From assembly GCF_016859285.1 (NCBI RefSeq), contig NC_053419.1, forward strand, positions 15,920,501 through 15,984,500: a stretch of 64,000 nucleotides of DNA. The letters run 5' to 3'. Every line of letters begins with the position of its first letter. Positions within the stretch are counted from its first letter, which is position 1. Positions 43,191 through 55,800 of the stretch are shown piece after piece. Source of the DNA: Xiphias gladius (lineage: Eukaryota > Chordata > Actinopteri > Istiophoriformes > Xiphiidae). Both the position numbers and the translations under genes were made by a program. The notes beneath the pieces were generated by a model that searched no databases, was not told where the DNA came from, and was given only the letters and a program-made list of their open reading frames with translations.

Positions 43191-44755
43191 ATATATGCAC
43201 AGTTTATTGATAGATGCAAATAAGTGAGGCACACACAAAATAATTCAAATCAATAATCTATTAGTTGTGAGATCAGATCATGCTTTTTTCTCTTCCAACA
43301 TTAGAAACATCAGTCATGGACATCAACCTGCATGCAGGCGGTTAAATTCTTGTCACTCTGGACTTTATTAGGAACAATTCTTTGTTTGGAGATGAAAAGC
43401 TCACAGGAGGAAAAAAAACAAACAAAACAAAACAAAAAAAATCAGCTGCTGCTGTGCCAAAAAAAAAAAAAAACATAACTAGATAAGCCACATGTGAAAA
43501 TAAATGCAGAAATTCCAGTGACTACAACAGGATAACAAATTATATCATAAATATCTTTTAACTGCTGCTCATATTCATGGCTTTTTAAGACCTGCTTGGG
43601 CTCATTTTTTTTTTTCTAATATCATCTACAAATAACTGTACAAAAGTTGTTTCTAGAACATTCTGTGAAAGGCCAGTTTCACCAAGGACAAATGATCAGT
43701 AATATTTACATTTGGCTTCCGAGTCACTGTAACATATACAAAGAACAAAAGGCACTGTGACAAATGTCAAAACACTTAAATATATACTAAAAGTGAGCAA
43801 GAGGAAAAACCGGGCATCGTCCATTCAGTGGAAGCAGTCTCTGAAAATTCTTCTGTTGATCCAATTCATATTTAGCTGTGTTAGACAGCAGGGATTATCA
43901 TTAATCCATCTTTTCACGATGCAGTGCTGTCTAACGGGGCCTGAGATAACACACATTTAAGGAAGGCTGCCTCGATCATTCCAACTAGTAGACCAGTGGC
44001 CGCGGAGGAACAGGCCTTGTTCTGCGGACTGGGTGAAAGAAAAGTTTGTGTCGGTCACACAGTACAGCGCTATGTGCCCATGAATAAATGTATGACGGAA
44101 AAGGTACAAAAGTGTAAGTCTTCTAGTGACCTTTTTTTTTTTTTTCCTCCCCAATCAAGATATCAGGCAAATTAAGAGTTAACTGCACATTTAGTGGGCG
44201 AAGACACAGCATTACTTTGCAAAGAATAAGGCTATGAATTATTAGCCTGTTCTCAATGGTAAAAAGTCTCAATTGATATTTAATAAATACACAAAATACA
44301 GTTGTCAGATATGAAACTTTGGTAAGTGTATTATAGAATTATGAACACTGTCCTTATTCCTCCTTTTTTAACCGATGTGTTGAACAGCGTCGCTGGCACA
44401 AAGCGATTCTTGTCTGTATATGAACGTTTTAGTGATTTTGTCCACATGTCTATGACTGTATGGCTGGGTTTTAGTTTCTTTGTCAAGTTGACGATCTGTG
44501 GCATGATACTGTTTGTGGAAAAAAAAAAAAAAAAAGGTTCAGAGTGGACGGCTCGGTCGATGCATGGCTCTCGTGCATGTAGCAGTAGCGCATGCAGGTG
44601 GGTAGGTTTCACAGTATCTCCAAAGGATCACGCCGACCCATCCATAGTGTCTAAACATTAACTCTAACATTAATGGTCTTTCTCATACACACTTTCACAA
44701 ATTCACGCGTAACTTTGGCTCCACTTACACACACGTTTAACTCTAAAGTGAGCCG
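43190..44755 (-). other. prag1: prag1 3' UTR
   Basis: The stretch is noncoding and follows the minus-strand stop at 44756-44758. A minus-strand AATAAA lies at 43203-43208, with another at 43364-43369, which suggests an end near 43185. The extent is inferred. Confidence 0.55.
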
Positions 44756-45916
44756 TTACTTTAGTGAGTAGAGCAGTTCAGCAGTATGGCAGAGAGACAG
44801 CGGGTGAGCCGAGGAAAAGTACTGGCAGCACAACCAGTCCTCCAGCTCCGCGTTCCTCTCAGGCTCCAGTGAGCGCTCAGCGAACTTCATCATCAGCAGC
44901 GCTCGTTTCACATCCAGCCAGTTGAGGAGGCCCTCGTGTCGGGATCCATCCACAAAGCCTCCTCCCGGTCCGTGTCTCTCCAGCTGATGCTCTATCAGGT
45001 CCTTCCTGGGGCCCCAGAGCAGGCTCTGCAGTATGCGCTTGGCCTCCTGGATATGGATTCGTTTGATGGGGTCAGGTTGGAGCAGGAGCTGGGCCAGCCT
45101 CTGGAGGCCAGTTGAGTAAAGGGAAACAGAGGGGATGGGAGGCAGTTCCTCGCAGCGGTAGTCTTGTTCCTTAAGTGCTGGACTCACCTCAAATGGGTTG
45201 GGTTGGTGGAGGAGCTCATAGATCAAGATGCCTGTCTGGAACTCGTCAAATTTGCGGTACTGGGCTGCTGAGACAATCTCTGGCGCTAGCCTGGCGTGGT
45301 CACGCTTGGTGCGAGGGTCCACGCTGGTCGAGGCAGTGTCCTCGGAGGAGCGCCGTTTGGCCTTGGCAAAGTTGCTGATGAGGAGCCGGGGAAGGTGGCG
45401 CTGATTGTCTACACCACTTGAACCATTACTGGTGCTGTTGTCATTGTTGGTCTGCTGGGGGAACTGGGAGGGCCTGCGATGGTGAGGCACCAGCAACAAG
45501 TTTTCTAAGCAGAGGTCGCGGTGCGTGACTCCGTGCTCCTTCAAGTGCTCCAGGCCGTTGCAGAGCTGCAGGAGGAGAAAGCAGACGCGGCGCTCGTAGA
45601 CCTCTGGCTGAGATTTATGGAATGCATCCCACTCCCGAACAAAGTCAGCTGCTGTCTGCTGGGGGATCTCAGGGGTGATGACCACCACCCGCTCTCGGTC
45701 TGACTGTTGGCTCGGTGCGGACGTGGAGGGCTGAGGCAGCGATGAAGCAGGCGCAGCGCGCAGAGATACTTCGTCGGTCGGCAACATGCTCTGGGGGACA
45801 CACGCAAGAAAGTGTCCACAGTCCTGCTGCAGGTTGAAGTGGGGAGGGATGCTCTGCTGCACTGACAGACCATAGAAATGGCCCTGTTTGGCCTCCATGG
45901 ATGGACTCTTACAGAT
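44756..45916 (-). CDS. prag1: prag1 last coding exon: pseudokinase C-terminal part
   Basis: 386 residues plus stop, starting ICKSPSMEAKQGH directly after the AVK lysine encoded by the previous exon. Motifs in order: HFNLQQDCGHFLA, VVVITPEIPQQTAADFVREW, YERRVCFLLLQLCNGLEHLK, HRDLCLENLLLV, LLISNFAKAK, RLAPEIVSAAQYRKFDEFQT, GILIYELLHQPNPFEV and LLWGPRKDL, then the terminal helices including MMKFAERSLEPE. The HRD Asp is kept, but the metal-binding DFG Asp is replaced by Asn in SNF, as in the PEAK family, so catalysis is not expected. Confidence 0.95.
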   Translation of the reverse strand: MCKSPSMEAKQGHFYGLSVQQSIPPHFNLQQDCGHFLACVPQSMLPTDEVSLRAAPASSLPQPSTSAPSQQSDRERVVVITPEIPQQTAADFVREWDAFHKSQPEVYERRVCFLLLQLCNGLEHLKEHGVTHRDLCLENLLLVPHHRRPSQFPQQTNNDNSTSNGSSGVDNQRHLPRLLISNFAKAKRRSSEDTASTSVDPRTKRDHARLAPEIVSAAQYRKFDEFQTGILIYELLHQPNPFEVSPALKEQDYRCEELPPIPSVSLYSTGLQRLAQLLLQPDPIKRIHIQEAKRILQSLLWGPRKDLIEHQLERHGPGGGFVDGSRHEGLLNWLDVKRALLMMKFAERSLEPERNAELEDWLCCQYFSSAHPLSLCHTAELLYSLK

Positions 45917-46763
45917 CTGGAGAGGTAGAAACACAAAAGGGCAGTGGGAGGAAGGAAAGGAGAAGAAAGGGACAGAGAGGGAGGAGAAAGGAATTCCACA
46001 CACAGAGACAGAAAGGGAGGGGAGCCAAGAAACATAAGAAAGGAATGTTTGTTAGAGTGGCTCCAAGGTCAATGCCTATTCAGTTCCTGCTCTATTTGAA
46101 GTGAAATCGGTGTCCCTGATGCAGATTTACACTTAGTTCTCAACTGGAAAAATGTACCCACTAGTAGACTAGTTCATTACAGGACTGGACTACACTACAA
46201 CAGCCTCTGTCTGTCTGTCATTCTTTTTGCAAGCTATGGGAAAATTCAAACTTCTCTGGATAAAATCTGCCATCAGAATTCTAACACAAACATGCAAATA
46301 AATCTCCTGAAATTCAAGCATGTTCTCATTGTGTGCCGGGGTCAGATTTACAAACATAATCTCGTTTTTGGGATTAACTGGGTTTAAATCTACTTTCCAG
46401 GGGGTTCAAGTTTCAGCCAGCAACACACTGGTAACATGTCAATGCAGAAGGTTACAAAAACATAATGTATAACACTAATCAATGCACTTTTCAAATTATA
46501 TGATCATTAGTATTTGTGCAGGATGGTCTCAAACTAAATTATGACTATTAGGTAGTGTGTGTGTGTTTGTGTGTGTCCTTGTACTTCTATCTTTGTGAGG
46601 ACCAGTCAGAGTTTTAGACCGTGGGAGTGAGGACATTTTGGCCCATTCTGGGTTTTAAGACATGGTTTTAGGGTACAGGTTAAGGGCTAGGGCTGGGGTT
46701 AGCGAATGTATTATGTCAATGAGTGTCCACTCAAAGATAGAAGAACGTACGTTTGTTGTTGTT

Positions 46764-46857
<94 letters not shown>

Positions 46858-49800
46858 GGCCTTGAGTTTGTCTGATTGTAAATCCTGCCTGGAATGTAAA
46901 GATTAATTGGGCCTTGGGATATTAAGCAAGAGCGTGGGCACACAGGCTGTGGCACAACAAATACTTGTACAAACAGCTGCTGTTTTCTACAGTATTAATG
47001 ACTTTGGGACAAAGATCAGCGAGGCTAAATCACCAGCCTACTTTTTCTCAGTGGTTATTTACACTACCCTGAAGGTTTTTTTTTGCTGTAGTGGGACCAT
47101 CCCATCTGTAGCCTAAAAACAAACAAGATCGCCGCCCGATTTTAATCTCCTCGTTCCATCCTCAAACGGTCAAATCCCTGCGTAAAAGAACAGTTTACGA
47201 CGCCCGCTGTGCAAATGATTCCTTAAACAACAGTAAAGATGATCTTGACTGAGCCGCAACTTGCTCTCTTGACAACAACCTCGGACTGGAGAGACTAAAC
47301 GCTCTTGTCACTGCAACAACCTGCCAGCCCTCGCTTGTTAACAATCCAATACTTTTTTTGTCCCGTACTCAATGTTCAAAATCAAGGCCGTCCATGAAAT
47401 GATCATAGGGTTCAAGTATCAGAAACTCCAAAAGATTATTCAATCTCTTTAAAAATCAATTAAATGTTTAAAACTGTCTGAGGTATCTAGCGATGATGGT
47501 AATTCTTTTTCTCTTGACCATTAAAGTTAGAATCCTTAAGATTTTCATGAAGTCAAACCCTGTTTTTGATACTGTTTATGGTCGATTTTTTCAGCCATAG
47601 CCATTTGGTGCATTTACATTCACACAATTACTTCTCTAAATAAGAGCTGTCATTGGTAGTGGCCTAGTGCCATTCCCGTGCGGGATTCAAATTGCCTGCC
47701 TACGCAGGGATTCACGGGCAACGATTCATGTGTGTAATCCAGTGTTGCTTGACACGAGATTGTTGATATCAGCTTCACTGTTCTCTCTCCTAACATTAAA
47801 GCTGTCCAATTGGCACGGTGGCTTTAACTGTGAAGCAGTCACAGGGATCACAATGTAATTGTCACCAAGGTTAGCACTGACAGCAGTCGTTAAACAGTGG
47901 ATCAGTTTTAAATATTGTGGAGAATAATTGAACAAAAAAAGGAGCAGCCACAGTGAGCTGTTCGATGAAGAGCTGCGGGCAAAAGGCTGCACATCTCCAC
48001 CTCTCAGCAAAGTGAGCGGCTTTACTGTGTCCTGCTGTTGTGTGGAAAACTACTCGTGGCATGATTGGAAAGGGCTACTTATTGACTGATATCTTAATTC
48101 AAATAAAATGTGTCTGATTAGCTGCACGGGAAATAGAACGGCTGCTCTTTTGTTGTATTTCTGACAAAGTAGCAGGACTGAAATATTACAAATTATAACT
48201 TTAGGGTGTTCTGGAAGTGAACTCACTTATATCAAACACATACTTAACAAATTCACTATATAAAATACTTGTCACAAATTAGGCTCAGTATTTTAGAGCT
48301 TACCTTTACAGCGTAGGAGTTGCTGGGGTCTGAGGCGCAGGCAGCAGAGTAGTACACAGCATCTCCTGCGTTGCAGCTTGGCTTGTTAGACGTGAGCCTG
48401 AACAGAGACCAGTTGCTCTCCTCAAACCTCAGCGGGTTCTTCTGGGAGCGGGTGAAGTGATCCTCACATTTCAGAGCCAAGCGCCGTAGCGACTCTGCAT
48501 ACAGGCCCCCCAGTTTGGAATACACTCCCTCTCTACTGTCAATGTTACTCAGGAGGGTCTGGAGCTGCAGGCTGGAGCCCAAATTTGGTGCAGGACCCGG
48601 CTCCGAGGCGGAGAAGGGCACGCTGAGCTGAGGAGAAGAGGAGCAGGTGACACTACTTCGACAGTGGACGCCCAGACGGCCGTGAGTCTTCAGTGGCTCA
48701 TCCAGTGTCCGGGACCTCGAGGGTCGACCTTGCTGGGCATGAAAACGCTCCAGAGACTCATTGGAGGAGAAAATGGGCCGTGGGTCAACAGGGCTGGACG
48801 GTAAACTGGAGCGGGAGCTAACATCCGCAGGTCGACACACATTGCTCTCTGAGCCAGTGAACGGGAGACGTGGGTAGGCTCGGACGAAGGGTCTTCCGTT
48901 CGTGCTGTCGGGAGCTGACACCGTGCGGTTGACCATTTTCTTCTCTGGGAGTGGCGGTGGCTGGTTACTTAAGCTGCTGAGGAAGGGTGGGCGAGGAGAC
49001 CCCGGAGCTGAGGCCACTGGACTTCTGGGAAATGGAGAGGAACAAGACATCTGTGTAGCATCCCGAGAATCTAAGAAGAGAAGAAAAAAAAATTCTAGTA
49101 GCAGGTCTGCCAATAGGTTATTGAAAATGAAAGTAAGCGTTACATGAGCGTGGTCAAGTACAGTGTACTGCTTATATAGGGAAAAAACTTTCTGAGTACT
49201 ATGAGTATTCTGACGTGTGGTAAAAAGGGAAGGAAATACTGTAGTTGACAACGACACAAAAACTGGGGCTGACACAACAAAAACTCACTATTTTATATTG
49301 TTAATAAAATCTACTGACACGTCAGCTTGGAAAATAGAAACACTAAGATACAGAAAGAGACACTGGCAGCTTTTCTTATCACTGCCTTTGTGGATTCCCA
49401 CAATATATCCTTTGCTACTTTCCCATACCCGAACAGTACACGCAAACCTACATATTCCTGGGTGACGGCTGTGAATTTGATTTATTTACGTCAAACCCTC
49501 TGTCACTGCCTGCTGCGTAGCCTTAACACATACCTCGTTTCCTCAAAAGAGCTGGAAATTTCCACAGTCCAGGGTTCAAGCTCACACTCAAAACATCTTC
49601 CATCCAGTTATGATTCATTTGTCAATTAAAGACTTAAACACGGAGCTTGACATTACACTAGAGGAGACATATACTGAGATAATTGTGTGGTGCAGTCTTC
49701 AATAACTGCTTTCACAGAGGGGGAAGACCGTAAATGGAAAAAAAAAAAGTACTCTGTAGAATGCAGCCAAGCCCTTTCTGCCTCGTTATCATACTCCATA

Positions 49801-52800
49801 ATTATCTCTTCAAACAACATTGCCCAGGAAGTTGCGGCAATTACAAGCGTCTGAGCGTCGAAGAGGTTTAAAGCTGATATGTGAAGGATGACAATAATTT
49901 CTAAACCAAGGACAGATGCAACTCATTCTGAGCTGCAGCTCAGGTTTTTACTAGAGAAGGAAACCAAGACCGGGTCAAAACAATCGGTGTATATTCACCT
50001 GGCGAAAGAGAAGAGATAAGCTTTCAGCCTGCTGCTATAAAACCTTGCAGCACTCCCTTTCCTCTTATAAGTGTTGCTGCTGAGCTTCCCTTTGGACAAA
50101 GTACATCTTCATTTTAAAACATGACAGAACAGCGTCTGAACAGCAGGACAATTAACGTCCACGGATTCCCTAGGGACTCGCATAAATTGGCACATGTATA
50201 AACTGGCATCCCAGTCTACAACATGTATCAGTTAAAACCTTGATCTCCCTGCCAAGTTTCTATTGGAGTAAATGGACCTGTACCCCCTACTGCTCTAACA
50301 AACCTGGCCAAAATGCAGTATTAGTGCGAGTGGCACTTACCAGTGTCAGCAGTCAGGTTGTCAGTAGAGGCGGTGGGTAGGCTGGCACTGCCCAGGCCCC
50401 ACAGAGACGAAGTAGCGCTTTCTGCTGACCCTTGCTGGCTGCAGCGATCCAGCTCCATGTTGCTGCCACTCGTCTTGCTGGACACTCTGTAAAAAGAGGA
50501 AAACCAACAGACGCAGGGTAAGTGAATATGATGGGACAAACAGGACATAAACAAACGTGCATTCAAGCAAAACTTTATGGTCATCTTTTCTGTAGTGTAG
50601 TAGTTAATGTCTCAACTTCTCCAAAACACCAGCCCAGCCAAGTGCAGTATCCTGAGGTAGTTTGCCTGTCAGTTTGTTTTAGTGTTAGAGTATTTTTTTT
50701 GTACATCTGTTTATATGCGGAACCACTCTACTTCCCCTTGGTGTTTTCTTATCTGCACTCTGTATCTCTAATAATGTGCTCAATCTCACGGACTTTTTTT
50801 CATTTTAAATGATGAACAAGCACTGTTAGGAGTAGTTTCACTTCCTTAGTAGAGAGGGCACACTTCTTGATTCAGTGTTGACTTAACACTGCAACAAACA
50901 AGTCTTACTAAACCCCCCTTATGAGTCTGACAGTTTTGCTACATTGCATTTCCCTACATTTCCCAAAATCCCCTGGAGTTAGTTGCTTTAAAGACACAAT
51001 GCAACCCTGCTGAGATACAATATGTTTACTGCTCGTTTTTTACTTTTGTGATAAAATGATTGAATTCTTAACCTGTGTCAGGCTAAAGCAAAGTGTAACA
51101 GTAGCACAAGTAGAGAGCATTGCTAAATGACTCCAGTATTGTCAAATACACATCTATCTACAGTTTGCTAATATTAGCTACCATTAGCCACAGTTAGCTA
51201 CGGGAACAAGTGAAGCTGTAGCAGCAAAGCCCCTGTGTATACTGAATTCAGCAAGGGTTAATTTTATTTCCTATAAATTCAACTTTTCATTTGTAAGAGG
51301 AAGATTGTGTTATTACTTCTTTCAAAAGTTACATATTCTCACTTTCGTCAAAAACTGTTAATTTCTTTTAATTCACTAGACAGAAGCTTTGCATTCTTCT
51401 TTTCAGTTTGCCTGTCTAGCATGATGGCCACTTATACCAATGAAAACTGTGCATGAGTAGACTATCTAATCAAGGTTACCAATTAGGCTGAGTGACAGCC
51501 GTTCACTTGTCTCATTATACCCGCTAATGGCACAGGGAAACACGGCCCCATCCCATCCCTTCATCTCTCTTCCTCTCTTCCATCACAAAATGACTCCTCT
51601 ATCCATTTATCCGCTGGCCCTTGACTTCAGTTCCACCATAAATCAGCAGAACAAACAGATGAGGAGGATAAAGGAGGAAGAAGGGGAGCATAGGAGGGAG
51701 ACAAAGGGTTAGGTATTCTCTGTGGGCAGTTAGCTAGAGGATCCACTATCGTTTTACAGACAAAAGAGCTGTGATGAAAGGCAGTGGAAATGCTGAGGCA
51801 GAGCAGAAATGGTAATGGGTGCAGGGATTATGAGTCTATATGCATGTGTGCACCTGTGCATGTCTCACTCGAGATCTCTGAGATTTGTGTCCAAAACATG
51901 AGATTTTCTGTGGTGAAAGAATGTAATTGCCTATGTCCTGTGGGAGGATGTGAATGGCTGAATGAGCCCTCTGATTAAGGGTGTGCAAAAAAAAAAGAAA
52001 AAAAGAAGGAGCTTTTCTCTGATTAGGACTGCGTGTAATAATATACAAGAATTTAGGGGCCGTAGGTACTAAATATTCAAATGATCAATTATTCTGGCAA
52101 TTTTTTTCTTGGGTAATTAAGTGATTGTTTGGTCTACAAAATGTCAGAAAATAATGAAAAACGCATATCAAAATTTCCTAGAGCCCAAGGTGACATCTTG
52201 AAATTACTGTTTCTGTTTTAGGAACAGTCTGAAACCTAAAGATATTCAGTTTATTTTAATCTCAGATAAAGGAAAGCAGAAAGACCATTAATCGCTTACC
52301 AAAATCTTTGCGATACATTTTTTTTGTTGATCAACTCATCGATTAACTGACTAACGGTTTCAGCAGTACAAGCATTTCTTATATGCAACCTGACAGTCAG
52401 TATTAAAACAAAAGGATTTTAGCCTGATATAGTATCGTATAAAATGCAAGTTACCATGACACAAAAATGCCCCATTCATCAGGATTTTCATCACTGTGCT
52501 TGAAACGCCCATTTCTAGCCTAAACATCTATTAATAAACATGTTGACTGCCAACTTCCACAGAATAGATTAAATGATTTTCTTTGCTAAAACAAAGTCTA
52601 CGTGAGACATCGTGATCGCTCCGGTAAACCAGTCCGACAAGGTTTGTACTCCACAATCAGCCCGGCAACGACAGTAACCCTTATTTAGAATGTAAACAAT
52701 CATGCTACAGTAAGTAACACACTGGATCTGTTGACACATATGCTATCCTGACCTGTGTGTGTGTGTGTGTGTGTGTGTGGGGTAATAATAAAGCTGTGGG

Positions 52801-55800
52801 AGAGGAGCTAGGGGAGTTTTTAAAAAAGGGATCAGACTGGGGTTACAGCTAACCAGCTGCAGATAACAGTGTGACAGGGTAAAATGAGACACAACCTACT
52901 CTGCAGTGTTGTTATTGTTGTGGACCAGGTTCACACAATTCGTTTCACTTCCTGACTCTTATTTAGGGAGACAAGGTACTGGGTGTTCACTCATTACATC
53001 CTTTGGGTGTGTAAATGCTCACATACACACACCTACAAACACAAGTTGGCTATTTTACGCAGAGACAAGTCAGAATCGAGAGGTGCTTATAGGGCATCAA
53101 GAGAGATGCAATGAAACACTGTAACCTGATTACACCCAGTGCATTTATAGTTCAGTTTTGTTGCGCTGAGGTGGAGTTAGGTGGGAAAGCAGGCTGACTC
53201 ACGTTTTACTCAGTCTGTCGTACATAGGAGGCGGAGGTGGTGTCATGACCACCTGTACGATGTAATGCGATCCCCCCACAACAGCCATGCACCAGACACG
53301 ACCTCTGTTAGGTTTTAAATGTCACGTTTTTGATGAGTCAGAGAGAAACTGATTTAAATGTACTTTGTTGTTGTATCGGACAAAATTATATTCTAAAGGT
53401 GATCCTCCCATATAAAGATTGGCAAAGGTAATATTTATTGCATGGCTTTTGTATTGTATTGCATTCTACCGCGCATGTTGTCCATCATGTTACGATACAG
53501 TACAGAGAAGAAAGACACCTATTGTTTCTTTCCCAGAGTTGTAGGATAGTTACCATGGCTATATGGTCATATAAACCAAAGATCATTAATGTTTGACACC
53601 AGTTGTTTTTATCTCTTGCAAGCTGCTCCAGCCTTGCTATCTTCTTCTCTGTCTCTTAGCTCCTTCCCTTACTCGCTGCAACCCACTTTTTTTTTTTTTT
53701 TTTTGGGCAATACATCGAATTCTACAAATTTTATTTTGTTGCTCCTCTCTCTTACACGCTTTGTCTATTGCCTATTTCACTTCTAATCCTCTACATTTTA
53801 ACACTATTTTAATCTGGGTTCAGGTTGGGTTAAAATCAAAGCATAAGATAAAATGGTAGACGCAAAAGGCAAGGTGTCAAAGGAGGAGGAAATGCAGAAT
53901 AAGCAAAGAGTTGACCGCATGTCCGTCACTGCACCATGCTCAGACACTTCTGGATTGTGGCTGGTAGAGATGTGAAAGTACGCCGAGGCCTCTGTCTACC
54001 TACAAAGCCACAGCAGTTTTTTATGATCTTCCTGAAACACACTCGAACTCAGGCACCACTTTCCTTTTTGTGAACAAGAACATTTCGCTTCGCAAGTCTA
54101 ATGATAGATGTCTCGTCAACTTTAGCGCCTTGCTGAGGACACGTACAAAAAGCTGTTGCCATCAGGTGCCTACCTCATGCTGAAGAGGCAGAGGTCCTTG
54201 TCGGGCTCGCGTGCACAGTGTGCCCCTGGATCAGATCGGTGGCTTTCTAAAGCCCAGCCGTGTGTAGTAACGCAACCCTGGTTCCACGCGAGTCATGTGC
54301 GTATTTAAAGTCTGTCTGAGCAGGAAAAGCAACCGCTCCCATTAGATGCGCGAAATTAAAGCCCCCATGTCTCATATGCAGCATTTGGCTAATTGACCTA
54401 GTAGTTCTCTTTAGCGCAGCTTTAGGTCTGTCAGATGGCAACAAGATGCTATCTGTTCTGCTCCAGAGAAGGGATCAGGATGGCTCTGTGGAGGGAGGGG
54501 CAGCACATCTTGGAGCAGTAATTTAGAGAGCAAAAGGCAATTCACACCCAAGTCAAACCCAATGGACTTGAATCCACATGGCCGATCTATAAATTCTACT
54601 TCTATTGGTGGAAACCGACCGCCAGGCTGGGACAGTTTGGGAGTCGCCCGGGGCAACAATCTGTTCGGTATAGCCCCTCCCTTTGGCAACCTCCACTGAC
54701 CAGTTGACCCGCCTTCCCTGTTAGAGAGTACTTACTCACACACTCGCGCATGACGCAGACACACGCACAAACACACACACCTCATAGGCTGACCCATCAC
54801 ATGATATGTAGGTTGACCTGTTCCGAGGCATCAAAGAGGGAAATTTTTGGTGTTTTCCACTGTGATCAAAGGCTGTGGGAGGCAGATTTTTCAAACCATC
54901 TGTGGCTTTTAAATGATTCAGCACATCAAAACACTGCTTCACATGGTGCATACACATGTTTTTTTGTGTTATAAATGTTCTCCTTTCACTCCCCACAAAA
55001 GACTCATTTTTCCGTTAATAATAAAACTTCTTATGACGTTTTGGTTGCTTTGCAGACAATATTTAGATTTTGTTTTCCTGCAGCGCTTTGCCATCGAATT
55101 TCCAGTACATGCCTGGTGCCCAGGGACACTTGTTGATTAAACACACTAAACCCGCTGATAAACTTGGAACACCAGAAAGCCACAACTGTCGCTGGCTGGC
55201 TTGAGGCATGTTCCCACATGTGTCTCAACAAGGTGTATTTTTATCAGCGCAGAATGTTGGCAATGTCATAACAGGAGAGATGGGTCCTTCCTAGAATTAC
55301 CACAAACATAAGGGCGCTTGAAATGTGATCAGCAATCTGTGTTTTTGATAGTAAAAAAGTCCCACTTAGCTTTTGCTGACTCTAGCCGCTCAAGATAGTA
55401 CAACATCTGCTTGTCTTGAGGAAGTGTGGAACACCTCATCATGCCAGCCCAGACAAAGCGAAGTTTATTCTGAGGAGATCCTTTCATGCTTTAATAATTG
55501 CAACACAAGGCCTCTTCTCTGCTTCTACTTTGGTCAGCTGACTCAGACAGTATGTGTATTCTTAGCCTCCTGCAGACTCAGGTTAAAGCACGTATGCAAA
55601 TGTTACCACTAACAAATGGCTGTGTAGGCTAGAAGTCTTGTGTAGACTGGGTGACGGTGACAGTTAGTTGGTTACTAAGCCTTAAAAGTAACCATTACAG
55701 CAGCAGCGTGTGAACAGACGTGCCACCAGTGTAAATATGAAAATTATTTTGCCCAAAGAGCCATCTGAACACCTGCTAATGACAGCTCTGTCCCTGTATG

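Larger units (their letters stand above)
45917..48303 (-). other. prag1: prag1 intron 5 (last), with MITE and GT tract
   Basis: No exon is seen. It contains an inverted-repeat element (46575-46753) flanked by GT-rich runs, including a long microsatellite at 46770-46855. Confidence 0.7.

Noticed and set aside
46690..46702. Telomere-like GGGCTAGGG/GGGGTTAG units
   Set aside because: Only a few degenerate units inside a known type of MITE; not an interstitial telomere array.
54174..54280. Candidate cassette exon between prag1 coding exons 2 and 3
   Set aside because: With the visible acceptor (GCTTTAG) the frame entering from the previous exon runs into a stop. The human alignment also fits direct joining of 57160 to 50486. 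It was kept only as a possible alternative first exon.
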